From: UMGS1766 sp963597355
GTDB lineage: Bacteria; Bacillota; Clostridia; Oscillospirales; Oscillospiraceae
NCBI GenBank assembly: GCA_963597355.1
Contig: CAVBPR010000007.1
Coordinates: forward strand, 180,761 to 244,760
Reading direction: 5' to 3'
Length of the DNA: 64,000 bases
Shown: in pieces, positions 33,667 through 41,757 of the stretch
Layout: every line of letters starts with the position of its first letter
Numbering within the stretch: position 1 is the stretch's first letter
Made by a program: the position numbers and the translations under genes
The notes under the pieces: generated by a model
Database searches by the model: none
Seen by the model: the letters and a program-made list of their open reading frames with translations, nothing else
What the model was told of the DNA's origin: nothing

Positions 33667-35076
33667 TTAATGAAACAGATTTAGCAGGGCAGAGCCAAAG
33701 CGATTCCAGTAACCAACAATGAAGATAATGACCATGATAAAGGGCAGAATCCAGGTTACATAAAAACGAATCTTTTTCGGGAATTGAAGGCCGGCACCGG
33801 TGTTGGCCTCGGCAATGAAATGATCCCAGCCCCAACCTTTTCGGCTGACACAAAACAGTAAATACACCAGGGAACCAAGGGGCAGGAGATTGTCGGAGAT
33901 CAGGAAATCCTCCAGATCCATGATGCTGCTGCCAGCGCCAAGCGGCTGTACACCGCTCCACACATTAAATCCCAACACGCAGGGCATGCTCAACAGGAGC
34001 ATTGCAATCAGATTGATCACCACAGCCCGACGGCGAGACCAACCCCAGCGATCCATGCCAAAGGTAATAATGTTTTCAAATACGGCGATTACCGTTGACA
34101 GCGCAGCAAAGGTCAGGAAAATAAAGAACAATGCGCCCCACAGACGGCCAAAGGCCATCTCATTAAAAATATTTGGCAATGTGACAAAAATAAGATTCGG
34201 GCCGGAGTCGGGAGAAACACCGAAGGAAAAACAAGCGGGGAAAATAATAAGACCGGACATCAACGCGACAAATGTATCCAGAACGCCGATGCGGACGGCT
34301 TCCCCGGCAAGTCGGTGTTCTTTACCGATATAGCTGCCGAAGATGGCCAGAGCGCCAATACCAAGGGAGAAGGTAAAGAAAGCCTGTCCCATGGCGGCGT
34401 AGATGGCCTTACCAAGGATGAAATTTCCTTCGCTGTCGTACATCAGGTGATTCAAATTCGGCAGCAGATAGAAACGCAGACCCTCACCGGCACCGGGAAG
34501 CGTTAAGGAGCGGATGACCAGAATAACGAGAACAGCCAGCAGGCAGATCATCATTATTTTTGTGATTTTTTCTACGCCATTTTGCAATCCAAGGGAGCAG
34601 ATCCCCATACAAAGGATTACGACAATGGCCATAAAAACGCTCATTAAAACCGGCTGACCCATCAGATTTCCAAACTCATTGGTAACTCCGGTAGAATCCA
34701 GGCCGACAAAGTCGCCTTTCGCCATCTTAATGCAGTACAGCAAAAGCCAGCCTGCGATGACGGTGTAGAACATCATCAGCAGGTAATTGCCAGCGATGCC
34801 GAACCAACTGTACCAGTGCCATTTTGCGCCCTTCGGTTCCAGCACATGAAAGGAACGTGCAAGCCCCTTCTTGCTTGCGCGGCCAACGGAAAACTCCATA
34901 ACCATAACAGGCAAGCCAAGGATGATTAAAAACAGAAGGTATACCAGAACAAATGCACCACCGCCATACTGGCCTGTGATGTAGGGGAAGCGCCATACAT
35001 TTCCGAGTCCGATGGCGCATCCGGCGGAGATTAATAGAAATCCGAGCCGGGATGAAAATGTCTCTCTCTTTTCCAA
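33667..35076 (-). CDS. Sodium-dependent transporter, NSS (SNF) family
   Basis: A LeuT-fold sodium symporter, most likely for an amino acid. The signature SAGCAIGLGNVWRFPYITGQ lies at the N terminus, with the unwound TM1 substrate and sodium site, and FSLGIGALAIFGSY in TM6. I place the start at the TTG of 35076 (MEKRETFSSRLGFLL), seven bases after GGAGGT; the GTG at 35091 is inside that site. 469 residues, about 11-12 helices. It has its own promoter. The substrate cannot be read from sequence. Confidence 0.9.
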   Translation of the reverse strand: MEKRETFSSRLGFLLISAGCAIGLGNVWRFPYITGQYGGGAFVLVYLLFLIILGLPVMVMEFSVGRASKKGLARSFHVLEPKGAKWHWYSWFGIAGNYLLMMFYTVIAGWLLLYCIKMAKGDFVGLDSTGVTNEFGNLMGQPVLMSVFMAIVVILCMGICSLGLQNGVEKITKIMMICLLAVLVILVIRSLTLPGAGEGLRFYLLPNLNHLMYDSEGNFILGKAIYAAMGQAFFTFSLGIGALAIFGSYIGKEHRLAGEAVRIGVLDTFVALMSGLIIFPACFSFGVSPDSGPNLIFVTLPNIFNEMAFGRLWGALFFIFLTFAALSTVIAVFENIITFGMDRWGWSRRRAVVINLIAMLLLSMPCVLGFNVWSGVQPLGAGSSIMDLEDFLISDNLLPLGSLVYLLFCVSRKGWGWDHFIAEANTGAGLQFPKKIRFYVTWILPFIMVIIFIVGYWNRFGSALLNLFH

Positions 35077-35109
35077 AAAAATTACCTCCACTAAAAAATG
35101 AACAGATTC

Positions 35110-35138
35110 ATTATAGCAAAGTGCTCTTTATTGGTCAA
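35110..35138 (-). promoter_or_regulatory. Sigma-A promoter of the NSS transporter gene
   Basis: On the minus strand, TTGACC (35133-35138), a 17-base spacer, a perfect TATAAT (35110-35115). Confidence 0.85.
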
Positions 35139-35214
35139 TTTTACCATTTTAAGCATTGCGGGGTAGAAGTGATGAAGTGTTGAAGCGGGTCGACGCGAAG
35201 AAAACGTAAAATAT

Positions 35215-35264
35215 TTAACCTAGATTTCACACTTTTTTGGTTTTGGATTTAATCTGGATTTTAT
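35215..35264 (+). promoter_or_regulatory. PhoP-box-like direct repeats before the Na/Pi cotransporter
   Basis: Five hexamers with strict 11-base spacing: TTAACC (35215), TTCACA (35226), TTGGTT (35237), TTTAAT (35248), TTTTAT (35259). The first two match the Bacillus PhoP half-site TT(A/C)ACA closely; the rest are T-rich only. A possible -10 box, TGTAAT, lies about 18 bases on. Regulation by phosphate starvation would suit the downstream gene, but this is a pattern match. Confidence 0.45.
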
Positions 35265-35350
35265 ATTCTTAAACAAGAACGCTGTAATGCGAAAATTTAG
35301 AAAAGTTTTGGTAAAGATTTGACTAACCTTGAGATGGAGCGTGGAGTAGC

Positions 35351-37105
35351 ATGGATTTTTTTGATGTTTTAACGCTGATTGGTGGCCTGTGTCTTTTCCT
35401 GTTTGGCATGAACGTAATGGGAAGCTCGCTGGAAAAACGGGCAGGCAGTGGATTGAAAAGTTTGCTGGGACGGTTGACCACCGGAAAAATGGCCGGTTTT
35501 CTGACCGGACTTGGCGTAACCGCTGTGATTCAATCCTCGTCGGCAACAACGGTTATGGTGGTGGGTTTTGTAAACTCCGGCCTGATGACCTTAAAGCAGG
35601 CAATCAATGTGATTATGGGTGCAAATGTGGGAACAACCGTTACCGCATGGCTATTGAGTTTAACCGGAATTCAGGGAGATAATTTCTTTGTAAAATTACT
35701 TAAGCCAACTTCCTTTACTCCGATTTTGGCTCTGATCGGAATTGTACTTTATATGGCGTCAAAGTCAGGAAAACGGAAGGACACAGGAATGATCCTTCTT
35801 GGTTTTGCAACTTTGATGTTTGGCATGGACACGATGTCTTCCGCCGTTTCCGGACTGAGCGATGTGCCGGAATTTCGAAATATTCTGATTATGTTCTCTA
35901 ACCCGATTCTGGGCGTATTGGCCGGCGCACTCTTAACCGGAATCATTCAGTCATCTTCGGCATCCGTTGGCATTTTGCAGGCGCTGGCGTCTACCGGTCA
36001 GGTGACCTATGGCAGTGCAATTCCGATTATCATGGGTCAGAATATCGGCACTTGCGTGACAGCACTGCTGTCTTCTGTGGGCACCAATAAAAATGCCCGT
36101 CGCGCGGCTGTGGTTCATCTTACCTTCAATATCATTGGTACAGTCATCTGGTTATCCATGTTTTGCCTGTTCAATTCGATTTTTAAATTCGCTTTTGTGG
36201 CCTTACCGACCGATCAGATGGGGATTGCAATTGTTCACAGTGTTTTCAATGTGCTTTGCACAGCGTTGTTGCTGCCGGTGACCGGCCTTCTGGAGAAGTT
36301 CTCCTGTATTGTGATTCCGGACAGCAAAAAAGAGGACAGCAAAACAGAGTTGGACGAGCGTTTAATGACAACGCCGACCATCGCAATCGAACGCTGCCGG
36401 ATTGTAACGATGGAAATGGCAAAAAATGCGGTAAGCGCATTAGATACATCTTTGGATCTGGTCAGCACATACGATGCGGATCAGGCAGCACAAATTCGTG
36501 CGCAGGAAGAAGAAACGGATCACTACGAAGACAGCCTTGGCACGTATCTGGTCAAGTTAAGTGCCCGTGCTATGAGCGAACAGGACAGCATGGAATCGGC
36601 AAAACTGCTCCACGTGATTGGAGATTTCGAGCGGATTTCAGATCACGCAGTCAATATTCTGGAGTCGGCAGAGGAAATGAAGGAAAAGAAAATTCATTTC
36701 TCGCCTGCCGCTCAGCATGAACTGGCGCAGTTAACCGGTGCAGTGCGAGAGTGCCTTACCTTGACATTGAAGGCATTTTGTGAAGATGATCTGGAAACAG
36801 CCCGCAAAGTTGAGCCATTGGAGCAGGTGATTGATGTGCTGCATAACCAGCTTCGTTCACGGCAGGTTCTGCGCCTGCAGAAGGGAGAATGCACCATTGA
36901 AGATGGCTTTGTCTGGACGGATCTGCTGACCAGCATGGAGCGGGTCAGCGACCACTGTTCCAACATTGCCGGCTGCGTGCTGGAGATGTCCCATTCCAGT
37001 TTGGATTTGCATCAGTTCCTCAATGGAGTGCGGATGGACGATCCGCAATACAGCGCCAGGTACAATGCATTTGCGCAAAAATATGCTTTGGTAGAGGAAA
37101 ACTGA
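35351..37105 (+). CDS. Na+/phosphate cotransporter with C-terminal PhoU-like domain
   Basis: A 584-residue NptA/PNaS-family sodium-phosphate symporter. The inverted-repeat QSSS motifs are present: VTAVIQSSSATTVMVVGF at about 57 and GIIQSSSASVGILQAL at about 198, each with a following GANVGTT or GQNIGTC. Nine or so membrane helices end near residue 320. From about 340 the protein is soluble and helical and has PhoU-like motifs (LLHVIGDFERISDHAVNI, and MERVSDHCSNIAG). The role is inorganic phosphate uptake. A possible PHO box lies upstream. Confidence 0.93.
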   Translation: MDFFDVLTLIGGLCLFLFGMNVMGSSLEKRAGSGLKSLLGRLTTGKMAGFLTGLGVTAVIQSSSATTVMVVGFVNSGLMTLKQAINVIMGANVGTTVTAWLLSLTGIQGDNFFVKLLKPTSFTPILALIGIVLYMASKSGKRKDTGMILLGFATLMFGMDTMSSAVSGLSDVPEFRNILIMFSNPILGVLAGALLTGIIQSSSASVGILQALASTGQVTYGSAIPIIMGQNIGTCVTALLSSVGTNKNARRAAVVHLTFNIIGTVIWLSMFCLFNSIFKFAFVALPTDQMGIAIVHSVFNVLCTALLLPVTGLLEKFSCIVIPDSKKEDSKTELDERLMTTPTIAIERCRIVTMEMAKNAVSALDTSLDLVSTYDADQAAQIRAQEEETDHYEDSLGTYLVKLSARAMSEQDSMESAKLLHVIGDFERISDHAVNILESAEEMKEKKIHFSPAAQHELAQLTGAVRECLTLTLKAFCEDDLETARKVEPLEQVIDVLHNQLRSRQVLRLQKGECTIEDGFVWTDLLTSMERVSDHCSNIAGCVLEMSHSSLDLHQFLNGVRMDDPQYSARYNAFAQKYALVEEN

Positions 37106-37113
37106 AAAAAGAC

Positions 37114-37152
37114 CAGCGCCAACAGAGAGAATATACAACTCTGTTGGCGCTG
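37114..37152. terminator. Bidirectional terminator between Na/Pi and sufE genes
   Basis: A perfect 14-bp stem (CAGCGCCAACAGAG and complement) with a short A/T-rich loop. GAAAAAAGAC on one side and ATTTTATG on the other provide U tracts both ways. Confidence 0.9.
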
Positions 37153-37155
37153 ATT

Positions 37156-37575
37156 TTATGTTTCCATCATTTGTTTTGCTGTTTCTGAAAGCGTAGAGAA
37201 GGCCTGTCTCATTCCAACGGAACGGGCGGAAGTAAAGGTAGCTCCCAGTTCGGTTTGATCGAGGATGTTCCACTCCAACGCAGCTACCTCAGCAACAGGT
37301 GCTCCTTCGACAAGCTCGGCAATGATCGCTAGAACACCCTTTAAAATTAAGGCGTCGCTATCTGCATCCATATGAAATGAACCGTCTGGATTTGCCTGCA
37401 TATGAAGCCAGACCTTGGATTGACATCCTTCTACCAGATTCGAATCCAGCCGATATTCTTCCGGAAAGGCGGGCAAGTCGTTGGAGCGGACAATCAGGTA
37501 ACTGTATTGATCAAAACAATCTCCCAATGCGTTAACCGTCTGAATCAAATGCGCTTGTTTTTCCGCAAGGGTCAT
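37156..37575 (-). CDS. sufE: SufE-family sulfur acceptor
   Basis: A 139-residue SufE/CsdE fold. The sulfur-accepting Cys is in LVEGCQSKVWLHM; the flanking YRLDSNLVEGC and the C-terminal GATFTSARSVGMRQ helix fit the family. SufE normally takes persulfide from SufS and delivers it to the SufBCD scaffold. No sufBCDS gene is nearby. Instead its ATG overlaps the stop of a small Cys protein, itself coupled to a sugar-isomerase-fold gene, so it may donate sulfur to a different process. Confidence 0.85.
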   Translation of the reverse strand: MTLAEKQAHLIQTVNALGDCFDQYSYLIVRSNDLPAFPEEYRLDSNLVEGCQSKVWLHMQANPDGSFHMDADSDALILKGVLAIIAELVEGAPVAEVAALEWNILDQTELGATFTSARSVGMRQAFSTLSETAKQMMET

Positions 37576-37982
37576 GGCGCATCGCCTCTTCTCGCATCAG
37601 CAATGATTTGTGCCAGCTGAGGAATGGTTTCTGCATAGGCAACACAGTCTGCATCCAGATGACGATGGATTGCTTTGCCCAGTGCCATAGCCAGCAGCAC
37701 CTTCTTGATTGTGGATGAGCCGGCAGTTGTGCAGCCTGCGTTTTTATCGGCATATTGCAAACCGCCTTTTTTTAAATTTGCCATTTTTTCTGTGCTCAGG
37801 TCTCCTAGCTCAAGCAGATTGTCTGTGACCATTTCCTCCGGAGTAAGAAAGTATTTACAGGCGATAAATTCCCGAACCAGTTCGACCAAAGAAGCTTCCG
37901 GTGCGCTGGATAGCGCATCGGAAATTTCCTTTGCCCGCAGCTTGTTTTGCGCCAGTTGGACAGTGAATTCTTGCTGTGTCAT
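37572..37982 (-). CDS. Small Cys-containing protein, possibly scaffold-like; function unknown
   Basis: I do not recognise this 136-residue protein with confidence. The N-terminal half is helical and acidic. The centre has NAGCTTAGSSTIKKVLLAMA, which recalls the Cys-X-X-Ala...Ser-Ser active loop of IscU/SufU scaffolds, and another Cys follows in DADCVAYAETI. The beta-rich N terminus of IscU is not evident, so the resemblance may be local. It overlaps both neighbours by ATGA (FucI-like gene upstream, sufE downstream), which strongly implies a shared function. Confidence 0.5.
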   Translation of the reverse strand: MTQQEFTVQLAQNKLRAKEISDALSSAPEASLVELVREFIACKYFLTPEEMVTDNLLELGDLSTEKMANLKKGGLQYADKNAGCTTAGSSTIKKVLLAMALGKAIHRHLDADCVAYAETIPQLAQIIADARRGDAP

Positions 37983-39532
37983 CAGGCGGTAACGACATTC
38001 AGCCCAAGCAGATGACCGAGCTCTACAATATCATCGAAACAATCTGCCATGACCATTGGAACGTGATTGCCCACATTGCACTGTTTCTGGAAGAAATCCT
38101 TGCTGTCTTTCACCATGAATAGAACGCCCTGAGTGCAGCCGCTCATTTGTTCGCCTGTGCCGGCAACGACGGTGCCACGGGCGACAAAAATTGTCTTGGC
38201 ATCGGGAGAGATACGGGCCATGGTCAATACCTGACCCTTATCCTGGCGGAAATCATGCCGCATGGTGGGGCCCCATCCAGAGGCAGTGTAATTGCGAATG
38301 TCATAGCTTAAAGGCGCAGCATCATAGCCACGCATTTGCAGGTTGATGGAGGAATGGTAGGTGATAATAAGATTGGCGCGCTCTTCTGCGGTCATCTCGT
38401 TTACCTTATCCTGCAGGTCGTTGGATGGCGCCATAAATGTGGCAACGGTCTTTCCGTCTGCTTCATAGTATAGAGGCACGCAATTGCCCATGTAGGCGCC
38501 GGCCTTTGCCGCGCTGGACAGCATGATCTGCGCTACCAGTCCGGGAATATCGTATTCACAAGCAGAGGAAATGCCCTCGGCATTCAGCAGCGAGTGAGCA
38601 AAGCAAGGTGTCATATGCTCTGCATTCAGCCGTGTCGTGGCGCACATCTCGGGACAGGGGGCAGAGAATGCGTTGCATTCATAGTGCTCCATAAATTTCT
38701 TTGCGGTGGCATAGAAACGAAGGCCGTTTACGACTTCTTCCTTTTTCACATTGCAAACGCCGGCTCCTGCAATGAGCTGATCGGCTTTGTTTTCCCATTC
38801 TGCTTTGTCGGCGGCGGTGAAGTGCATTGCATTGCGCGTAGGCAGAGTAGGACATGGAGAACCTTCCATGTGGGACTGATCTAAAAATTCATGGACATCC
38901 ACACACTGGTAACTAAAACCGATCCGCTGTGCGGCATCATCAATGTTGATGAATCCATCGCAGGCGGAGACAAGGGCAGAATTGGTGAAAGCACGGGTTA
39001 CCAGCAGCATTTTGCTCCGACGAAGGACTTTCTTGAGTCGATAGGCCTTCATTTTCTTTACGGTCTCTTCCCAGGTCATTTCAGACACGCATTCCAGACC
39101 TCTGGAGCGGAGCATGGCTGGAACCTGAGTTTTATCGCAGCACTCCTGAAGACAGATAAAAGGCTTTTTTGTGCGAGTGGCCAATGCTAACACAATGGGA
39201 TACGTACGGCCGATGGAGGTAAAAAGGTATACGTCTGCTTTTGCGTCGTTCTTCGTCAGTTCCTCCATCATGGCTTCCGTCACTTCAAAGCTTTCGGTAA
39301 TTTCACAACTGACTGGCTCCAGCATTTCAAAGTCCTGCTCCGGCTGGATATATTTTGCTAAATTCTCACGAAAGGCCTTGTAGCCATCGGCACCAACCAT
39401 GCGGTCAAATTCCAATGTTAACGTTTCACCTGCACCAAAACGACAGGGGCCTTCAAAGACATATTCATGTACCATGATGCCGATAACGGGCTGAACGACC
39501 AGTTTGATATCTTCTGCTTTTCGAATTGACAT
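37982..39532 (-). CDS. L-fucose/L-arabinose isomerase-fold protein, Cys-rich
   Basis: A 516-residue protein with the FucI/AraA-related architecture: N-terminal Rossmann-like part (VYLFTSIGRTYPIVLALA), a middle domain, and a C-terminal metal-binding part with GISSACEYDIPGLVAQIM (Glu/Asp ligands) and CNVGNHVPMVMADCF (His ligand). It carries about 19 cysteines, far more than usual. The sugar substrate is unknown. The start at 39532 follows GGGGAG. It leads a coupled three-gene operon ending in sufE, with no sugar transporter or kinase nearby. Confidence 0.65.
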   Translation of the reverse strand: MSIRKAEDIKLVVQPVIGIMVHEYVFEGPCRFGAGETLTLEFDRMVGADGYKAFRENLAKYIQPEQDFEMLEPVSCEITESFEVTEAMMEELTKNDAKADVYLFTSIGRTYPIVLALATRTKKPFICLQECCDKTQVPAMLRSRGLECVSEMTWEETVKKMKAYRLKKVLRRSKMLLVTRAFTNSALVSACDGFINIDDAAQRIGFSYQCVDVHEFLDQSHMEGSPCPTLPTRNAMHFTAADKAEWENKADQLIAGAGVCNVKKEEVVNGLRFYATAKKFMEHYECNAFSAPCPEMCATTRLNAEHMTPCFAHSLLNAEGISSACEYDIPGLVAQIMLSSAAKAGAYMGNCVPLYYEADGKTVATFMAPSNDLQDKVNEMTAEERANLIITYHSSINLQMRGYDAAPLSYDIRNYTASGWGPTMRHDFRQDKGQVLTMARISPDAKTIFVARGTVVAGTGEQMSGCTQGVLFMVKDSKDFFQKQCNVGNHVPMVMADCFDDIVELGHLLGLNVVTA

Positions 39533-39660
39533 AAAGATGCTCCCCTTTTTCATTTATTCGGTTTCTGCTGTTTTTATCCTAACAGATTGAAATCAGACAG
39601 ACCAGAACGAATGCTGAAATGAGTTTTTTCAATACGTGAAAACGAACAAAACAGAGAAAA

Positions 39661-39699
39661 TCCTGCTAAAACCAACCAAAAAAGTTGGTTTTAGCAGGA
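39661..39699 (-). terminator. Perfect 16-bp hairpin, probable terminator of the 61-residue gene
   Basis: Arms 39661-39676 and 39684-39699 are exact complements around a 7-base loop. Read leftward the hairpin runs into TTTTCTCTGTTTTG. It lies between the small gene and the FucI-like operon, so it would end the first transcript or attenuate a read-through one. Confidence 0.8.
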
Positions 39700-39758
39700 T
39701 CCTATAAAATCGGAAGCTGTCTGGGATGGAGCAAAATTGGACGGCAATAAAAAGCGGA

Positions 39759-39944
39759 TTATGCGTTATGGTTTAGTACATTGTCAATGATGGAACTGAA
39801 ACGATCCAGGGCAGCCATACGATCCTTTCGCGCATAATCAAGAGAACGATCGCCGTAGACCTCCATTACTGCGTCGTAAGTCCAATTCGTATCGCCGCAC
39901 TGATTCATTTCTGAGATAAAGGTGTTGACCTCAAGCTGTGTCAT
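39759..39944 (-). CDS. Small protein of unknown function, 61 residues
   Basis: The start at 39944 (MTQLEVNTFISEMNQCGD) follows AAAGGATG. The sequence continues TNWTYDAVMEVYGDRSLDYA and ends in a helix (FSSIIDNVLNHNA). It is mixed helical and soluble, without a signal peptide, a membrane segment or a motif I recognise. A strong hairpin terminates it. It is divergent from a LysR regulator, the usual position for a LysR target, and precedes the FucI-like operon. Confidence 0.65.
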   Translation of the reverse strand: MTQLEVNTFISEMNQCGDTNWTYDAVMEVYGDRSLDYARKDRMAALDRFSSIIDNVLNHNA

Positions 39945-40177
39945 TTGAATACATCCTTTCTGGTTTTGAAGTGAAAGAAAGCTTAACACCGGGAAGAAGA
40001 ATTAGCAAGCAGACAATATGTATAATTTGCATTGGGAAGAAACCGGATCTTTGTCGGCGATTTTAGGAAAAAAGTTACCATGCAAGGAGACGATTTTGCG
40101 GAGCTGCAACGGTTCAGTCGGAACATAAGAGTACAAATTTCAATCGAAAACATATAAATACCCAGTTTGCAGGTTGG
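39945..40177. other. Divergent intergenic region upstream of LysR, A/T-rich
   Basis: About 230 bases between the 61-residue gene and the LysR promoter. It must hold the small gene's promoter and probably LysR binding sites, but no palindrome of the T-N11-A kind stood out clearly and no reading frame is convincing. Confidence 0.4.
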
Positions 40178-40207
40178 TTGAACAAAAAGAAAAAAAGGAT
40201 GTAGAAT
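40178..40207 (+). promoter_or_regulatory. Promoter of the LysR gene at 40236
   Basis: TTGAAC (40178-40183), an 18-base A-rich spacer, TAGAAT (40202-40207). Confidence 0.6.
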
Positions 40208-40235
40208 GAAATTAGCAATGAAGGAGGCTGGGCAT

Positions 40236-41123
40236 ATGACATCCGTGCAGATCAAGTGTTTTCTGGAAGCGGCGCATTCGGAAAGTTTTACAGAAGCGGC
40301 AGAGAAACTTTACATGACCCAGCCTACCTTTGGGAGACAAATTTCATCCCTGGAGAAAGAGTTGGGATTTGCCTTGTTTGTGCGCGGATGGAAATCGTAT
40401 CGGCTAACCGATCAGGGAGCTCTTTTGCGGGATGGGCTGACAAAATTATCTGCTGAATGGGAAAATCTGCTGCAACAGGCAAACGCACTGACCTCCGGCA
40501 CAGGCGGTATTCTGCGCATTGGCATGCTGGAAGGTCAATTGATGGATGAGCGTTTATACCAGCGGATTCAGTGCTTTCGGAAGCAGTATCCGGGAGTGGA
40601 AGTCACCAGTTTGCGCTATTCCTTTCACGATCTTTTAGAAGCGGTTCGGGAGAACCAGATTGATCTTGCCATTACCTTGCAGCTGGATGTTGAGCACCGA
40701 ACAGAGTTTCAATGGCGGCATTTATATGCACTGCACAATGAAATCGTGTTTCCCAAGCAGTCGAAATTAGCACAGAAGGAGAAACTGACCTTGCAGGATT
40801 TTGCAGACCAGACTTTTGTGGAGGTGGAAATCGGGGAGTCGGACGTGGTTTCGGAGCTGATGAAAAAAAGCTGCCAGAATGCAGGATTTACACCGAGATT
40901 CCTTCGTGTTCCGGATTTGAAGGCGCAGATGGCGGCAGTGGAATTCGGTTCCGGCGTCGCTGCATTTAATCAGTTTCATCAGGCATGCAATCATCCGGAA
41001 CTGAAGCACTGTCCGCTGCCGGAATTGCCGGATGTGGAGTTTTGTCTGGTTTGGAATCGGGAGACGGGAAATCCTGCAGTTAAGCTGTTTCTGGATCTGG
41101 AGGAATCGGAGAAGGTGCATTGA
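40236..41123 (+). CDS. LysR-family transcriptional regulator
   Basis: The start is ATG at 40236 (MTSVQIKCFLEAAHSES), eight bases after AAGGAGG. 295 residues. The winged helix-turn-helix is SFTEAAEKLYMTQPTFGRQI with SSLEKELGFALF; the effector domain starts near GGILRIGMLEGQ. The effector is unknown. The divergent 61-residue gene and the FucI-like/SufE operon behind it are the likeliest targets. Confidence 0.92.
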   Translation: MTSVQIKCFLEAAHSESFTEAAEKLYMTQPTFGRQISSLEKELGFALFVRGWKSYRLTDQGALLRDGLTKLSAEWENLLQQANALTSGTGGILRIGMLEGQLMDERLYQRIQCFRKQYPGVEVTSLRYSFHDLLEAVRENQIDLAITLQLDVEHRTEFQWRHLYALHNEIVFPKQSKLAQKEKLTLQDFADQTFVEVEIGESDVVSELMKKSCQNAGFTPRFLRVPDLKAQMAAVEFGSGVAAFNQFHQACNHPELKHCPLPELPDVEFCLVWNRETGNPAVKLFLDLEESEKVH

Positions 41124-41133
41124 CCTTCACGAT

Positions 41134-41601
41134 TCAATCCCGGGGAAATGCTCCGCAGGCACGGCGAAAGATACCGCGGCAAATTGGCCCGATGAGGAAA
41201 ATCTGGAGCGGATAGGCAACCAAAAAATTGACTACGATGGTTTGAAGCCAACGCGGCAGAAGATCTGTTGTAATTCCGCCGGACTCCAGCGCACCCAACA
41301 GACTCATCAACGGCACCATGACGCAAACCGTGAAGGTTTGAATGCAGAGTATGATAAAAAAAGAGGGGTCCGTGGGGCGTGCAACGCGAAATGCCAGTTT
41401 GGGAGCAATGCGGCCAGCTAAAAACAGTGCACAGAGGAAGCCAATGACCCACTCAAGGGGAAAGGAATGGGCAGTGGCGGCAAATGTGCTCCACTGCAGT
41501 CCGCCTGTGTGCAAAGCGACATTGTAAAGCCCCATGCAGAAGATCATGAGTCCTGACGTGAGCAGGGTAAATAAAACTTCTTGATACTTTTTTTGAAACA
41601 T
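41134..41601 (-). CDS. DUF2798-like small membrane protein
   Basis: A 155-residue protein with four hydrophobic helices arranged as two similar hairpins (LFTLLTSGLMIFCMGLYNVA, and ILCIQTFTVCVMVPLMSLLG, each followed by a second helix). The WVIGFLCALFLAGRIAPKLAF segment resembles DUF2798 proteins, whose function is unknown. The start at 41601 follows AAAGGTG. It is convergent with the LysR gene and downstream of aroD beyond a terminator, so it is probably a separate transcript. Confidence 0.7.
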   Translation of the reverse strand: MFQKKYQEVLFTLLTSGLMIFCMGLYNVALHTGGLQWSTFAATAHSFPLEWVIGFLCALFLAGRIAPKLAFRVARPTDPSFFIILCIQTFTVCVMVPLMSLLGALESGGITTDLLPRWLQTIVVNFLVAYPLQIFLIGPICRGIFRRACGAFPRD

Positions 41602-41640
41602 AATTGATTCACCTTTCTTTTTTGAATCTAAAAAAGCAGA

Positions 41641-41680
41641 AAATGTCGCTCCACCGTCTGACAAAGGTGAAGCGACATTT
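41641..41680 (-). terminator. Terminator of aroD
   Basis: A 15-bp stem (arms 41641-41655 and 41666-41680, one wobble pair). Read leftward it is followed by TCTGCTTTTTT. Confidence 0.85.
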
Positions 41681-41757
41681 AATGTCTTTTCCGTGATTCG
41701 TTTTGATGATTATAACACAGAATGGGAAAAGATGCTATGATTTTTATTGGAAAAAGT

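Noticed and set aside
37572..37982. Calling the 136-residue protein IscU or SufU outright
   Set aside because: Only the central Cys loop resembles the scaffold family; the N-terminal beta sheet and full Cys spacing are not evident.
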